Assembly: GCA_016735415.1 (NCBI GenBank)
Contig: JAERRP010000879.1
Coordinates: 1-5,331, forward strand
Direction of reading: 5' to 3'
DNA: 5,331 nucleotides
DNA from: Desulfobacterales bacterium
Lineage (GTDB): Bacteria; Desulfobacterota; Desulfobacteria; Desulfobacterales; UBA5852
Shown here: piece after piece, positions 4,490-5,331 of the stretch
Position numbering within the stretch: the stretch's first letter is position 1
Layout of the letters: each line of letters opens with the position of its first letter
The notes under the pieces: generated by a model
The model's database searches: none
Told to the model about the DNA's origin: nothing
Seen by the model: the letters and a program-made list of their open reading frames with translations, nothing else
Program-made: the position numbers and the translations under genes

Positions 4490-5331
4490 AGAAGCGTTCG
4501 ATCCGTTTGTCGATCAGGTAGGTGCTTTCGCGCAGGGCCTGGCGGCTGAAGGGATCGAACCATTCGGCAATCTGGCCGAAGTGGTTTTCGAAGGCGGCCT
4601 TGTCGTCGTTTTCGATCATCGCCAGATTGGACTGGGCGCAGGCCAGATATTTTTTCAGCAGGGTCCGGCGTTCGGGGGAGGCGAAGATGATTTCGGAATA
4701 GAGCCCGGCATCCTGGGCGAAAAGCCGGCCGACCATGCCGAATTCGAGTCGATAGATGGGACTTGAAAACTCCAGGGCCTGTTCCAGTTTGATGCGCTGC
4801 TCGTAAAGAAAACGCCCGAAAATGAAGGTCGCAAAATGCCGCAGGGCCTGGACAAAGCCCATGATTTCATCATGCTTGTCCGCCCGGGTTTGAAGCACAA
4901 TGGCCCCCCAGTCTGAAAACTGGTCCAGCAGCCACTGACAGGCGGTTTGATCGCGCCCCGGTGTTGCCACGACGACCTGTTTGTCCATGGTGGTGGTGGT
5001 GGGCCCGAAAAGAGGATGCAGACCGATGACCGGCCCCGGGTGGGCCGCCAGCATGGCCGCCAGAGGGGCTTTTTTAACGCTGGTGATATCGGCCAGAACG
5101 CAGGTGGGGGGCAGAAAAGGGCCCAGACGGCGGGCCACGGAAGGGGTGCTCTCGATGGGAACGCTGATAAAGGCGAGGTCGACCCCCCGACACAGGGCTT
5201 CGGCCTGGGGCCAGTCGTCGTGGTCCAGGCTGCGCACCCGGTATCCGGCTTCCTCGAACCAGGTGGAAAGATAACCACCCATCGCGCCCCGGCCGCCGAC
5301 CACCAGTACGGTGGCGCCGGGGCGGAGGCCC
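4488..5331 (-). CDS. tyrA: Prephenate dehydrogenase domain of TyrA, 5' end outside window
   Basis: TyrA oxidatively decarboxylates prephenate to 4-hydroxyphenylpyruvate with NAD+, the committed step to tyrosine in the cytoplasm. The visible 280 or so codons match the E. coli TyrA dehydrogenase domain closely from end to end. The Rossmann dinucleotide loop VVGGRGAMGGY is preceded in frame by GLRPGATVL, corresponding to the LRP just before the E. coli dehydrogenase domain. Then come VDLAFISVPIESTP, ADITSVKKAPL, GLHPLFGP (its His, codon 5016-5018, corresponds to the catalytic His197 of E. coli), KHDEIMGFVQALRHFATF, SSPIYRLEFGMVGRLFAQD and a C-terminus ending KRIERF. The frame stays open to the window edge, so the GTG at 5303 is internal and not the start. 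A chorismate mutase domain may be fused upstream, as in enterobacteria, or it may be a separate gene. It is transcribed convergently with the PA2778-like gene. No frameshift or missing key residue is seen. Confidence 0.93.
   Translation of the reverse strand, partial: GLRPGATVLVVGGRGAMGGYLSTWFEEAGYRVRSLDHDDWPQAEALCRGVDLAFISVPIESTPSVARRLGPFLPPTCVLADITSVKKAPLAAMLAAHPGPVIGLHPLFGPTTTTMDKQVVVATPGRDQTACQWLLDQFSDWGAIVLQTRADKHDEIMGFVQALRHFATFIFGRFLYEQRIKLEQALEFSSPIYRLEFGMVGRLFAQDAGLYSEIIFASPERRTLLKKYLACAQSNLAMIENDDKAAFENHFGQIAEWFDPFSRQALRESTYLIDKRIERF

Noticed and set aside
4383..4766. Plus-strand 127-codon ORF over the tyrA 3' end
   Set aside because: It is antisense to strongly conserved TyrA codons and has no similarity of its own.
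1..5331. CRISPR array, tRNA, rRNA or insertion sequence
   Set aside because: No regularly spaced repeats, no cloverleaf or rRNA-like stretch, and no transposase or paired terminal repeats were seen.

Overview
The window looks like a chromosomal stretch from a Gram-negative, proteobacteria-like organism. A delta-proteobacterial/Desulfobacterota-type host is my best guess, but this rests on gene families and style and not on a marker gene. The supporting genes are a periplasmic-type TRAP transporter permease, a PilZ protein, a PA2779/PA2778-like envelope pair and a TyrA whose dehydrogenase domain closely resembles the enterobacterial one. Base composition is uneven. The first ~1.1 kb is clearly more AT-rich (hand count of 361-420: 25 of 60 G/C) than the right half (4141-4200: 40 of 60 G/C), which fits a mosaic region with an acquired or decaying left part.

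Layout. (1) 15-1079, minus: a complete FemAB-like, GNAT-fold acyltransferase of the kind found near exopolysaccharide and exosortase loci. (2) 1170-~1658, minus: the C-terminal remnant of a TRAP transporter large permease (DctM). It lacks its 5' part and is interrupted by an in-frame TGA where the family has tryptophan, so it is called a pseudogene. (3) ~1659-2130: no gene seen. It holds a perfect 10-bp-stem palindrome of dispersed-repeat type, an AT-rich patch, a small hairpin and a second 10-bp-stem hairpin just past the PilZ gene. (4) 2131-2430, minus: a single-domain PilZ (c-di-GMP receptor) protein. (5) 2431-3010: no confident gene. It contains a striking pair of overlapping perfect palindromes with a TTGACA box upstream of pilZ, two doubtful minus-strand small ORFs, and a plausible sigma70 promoter plus a structured leader pointing right. 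(6) 3011-3412 and 3419-4369, plus: a two-gene operon encoding a PA2779-family membrane-anchored secreted protein and a PA2778-family lipoprotein that combines a C39-like cysteine peptidase domain with TPR repeats. (7) 4488-5331, minus, running off the right edge: the prephenate dehydrogenase domain of TyrA, convergent with the pair.

How the genes relate. Only the PA2779/PA2778-like genes form a clear functional unit: both products are predicted to be exported, and the peptidase and the glycine-rich juxtamembrane segment of its partner should face the same compartment. PilZ would read c-di-GMP, FemAB would work on envelope or polysaccharide chemistry, and TyrA is housekeeping tyrosine synthesis. 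The most interesting leads are the possible protease-substrate relation of the pair, the operator-like overlapping palindromes before pilZ, and the TGA-interrupted dctM.
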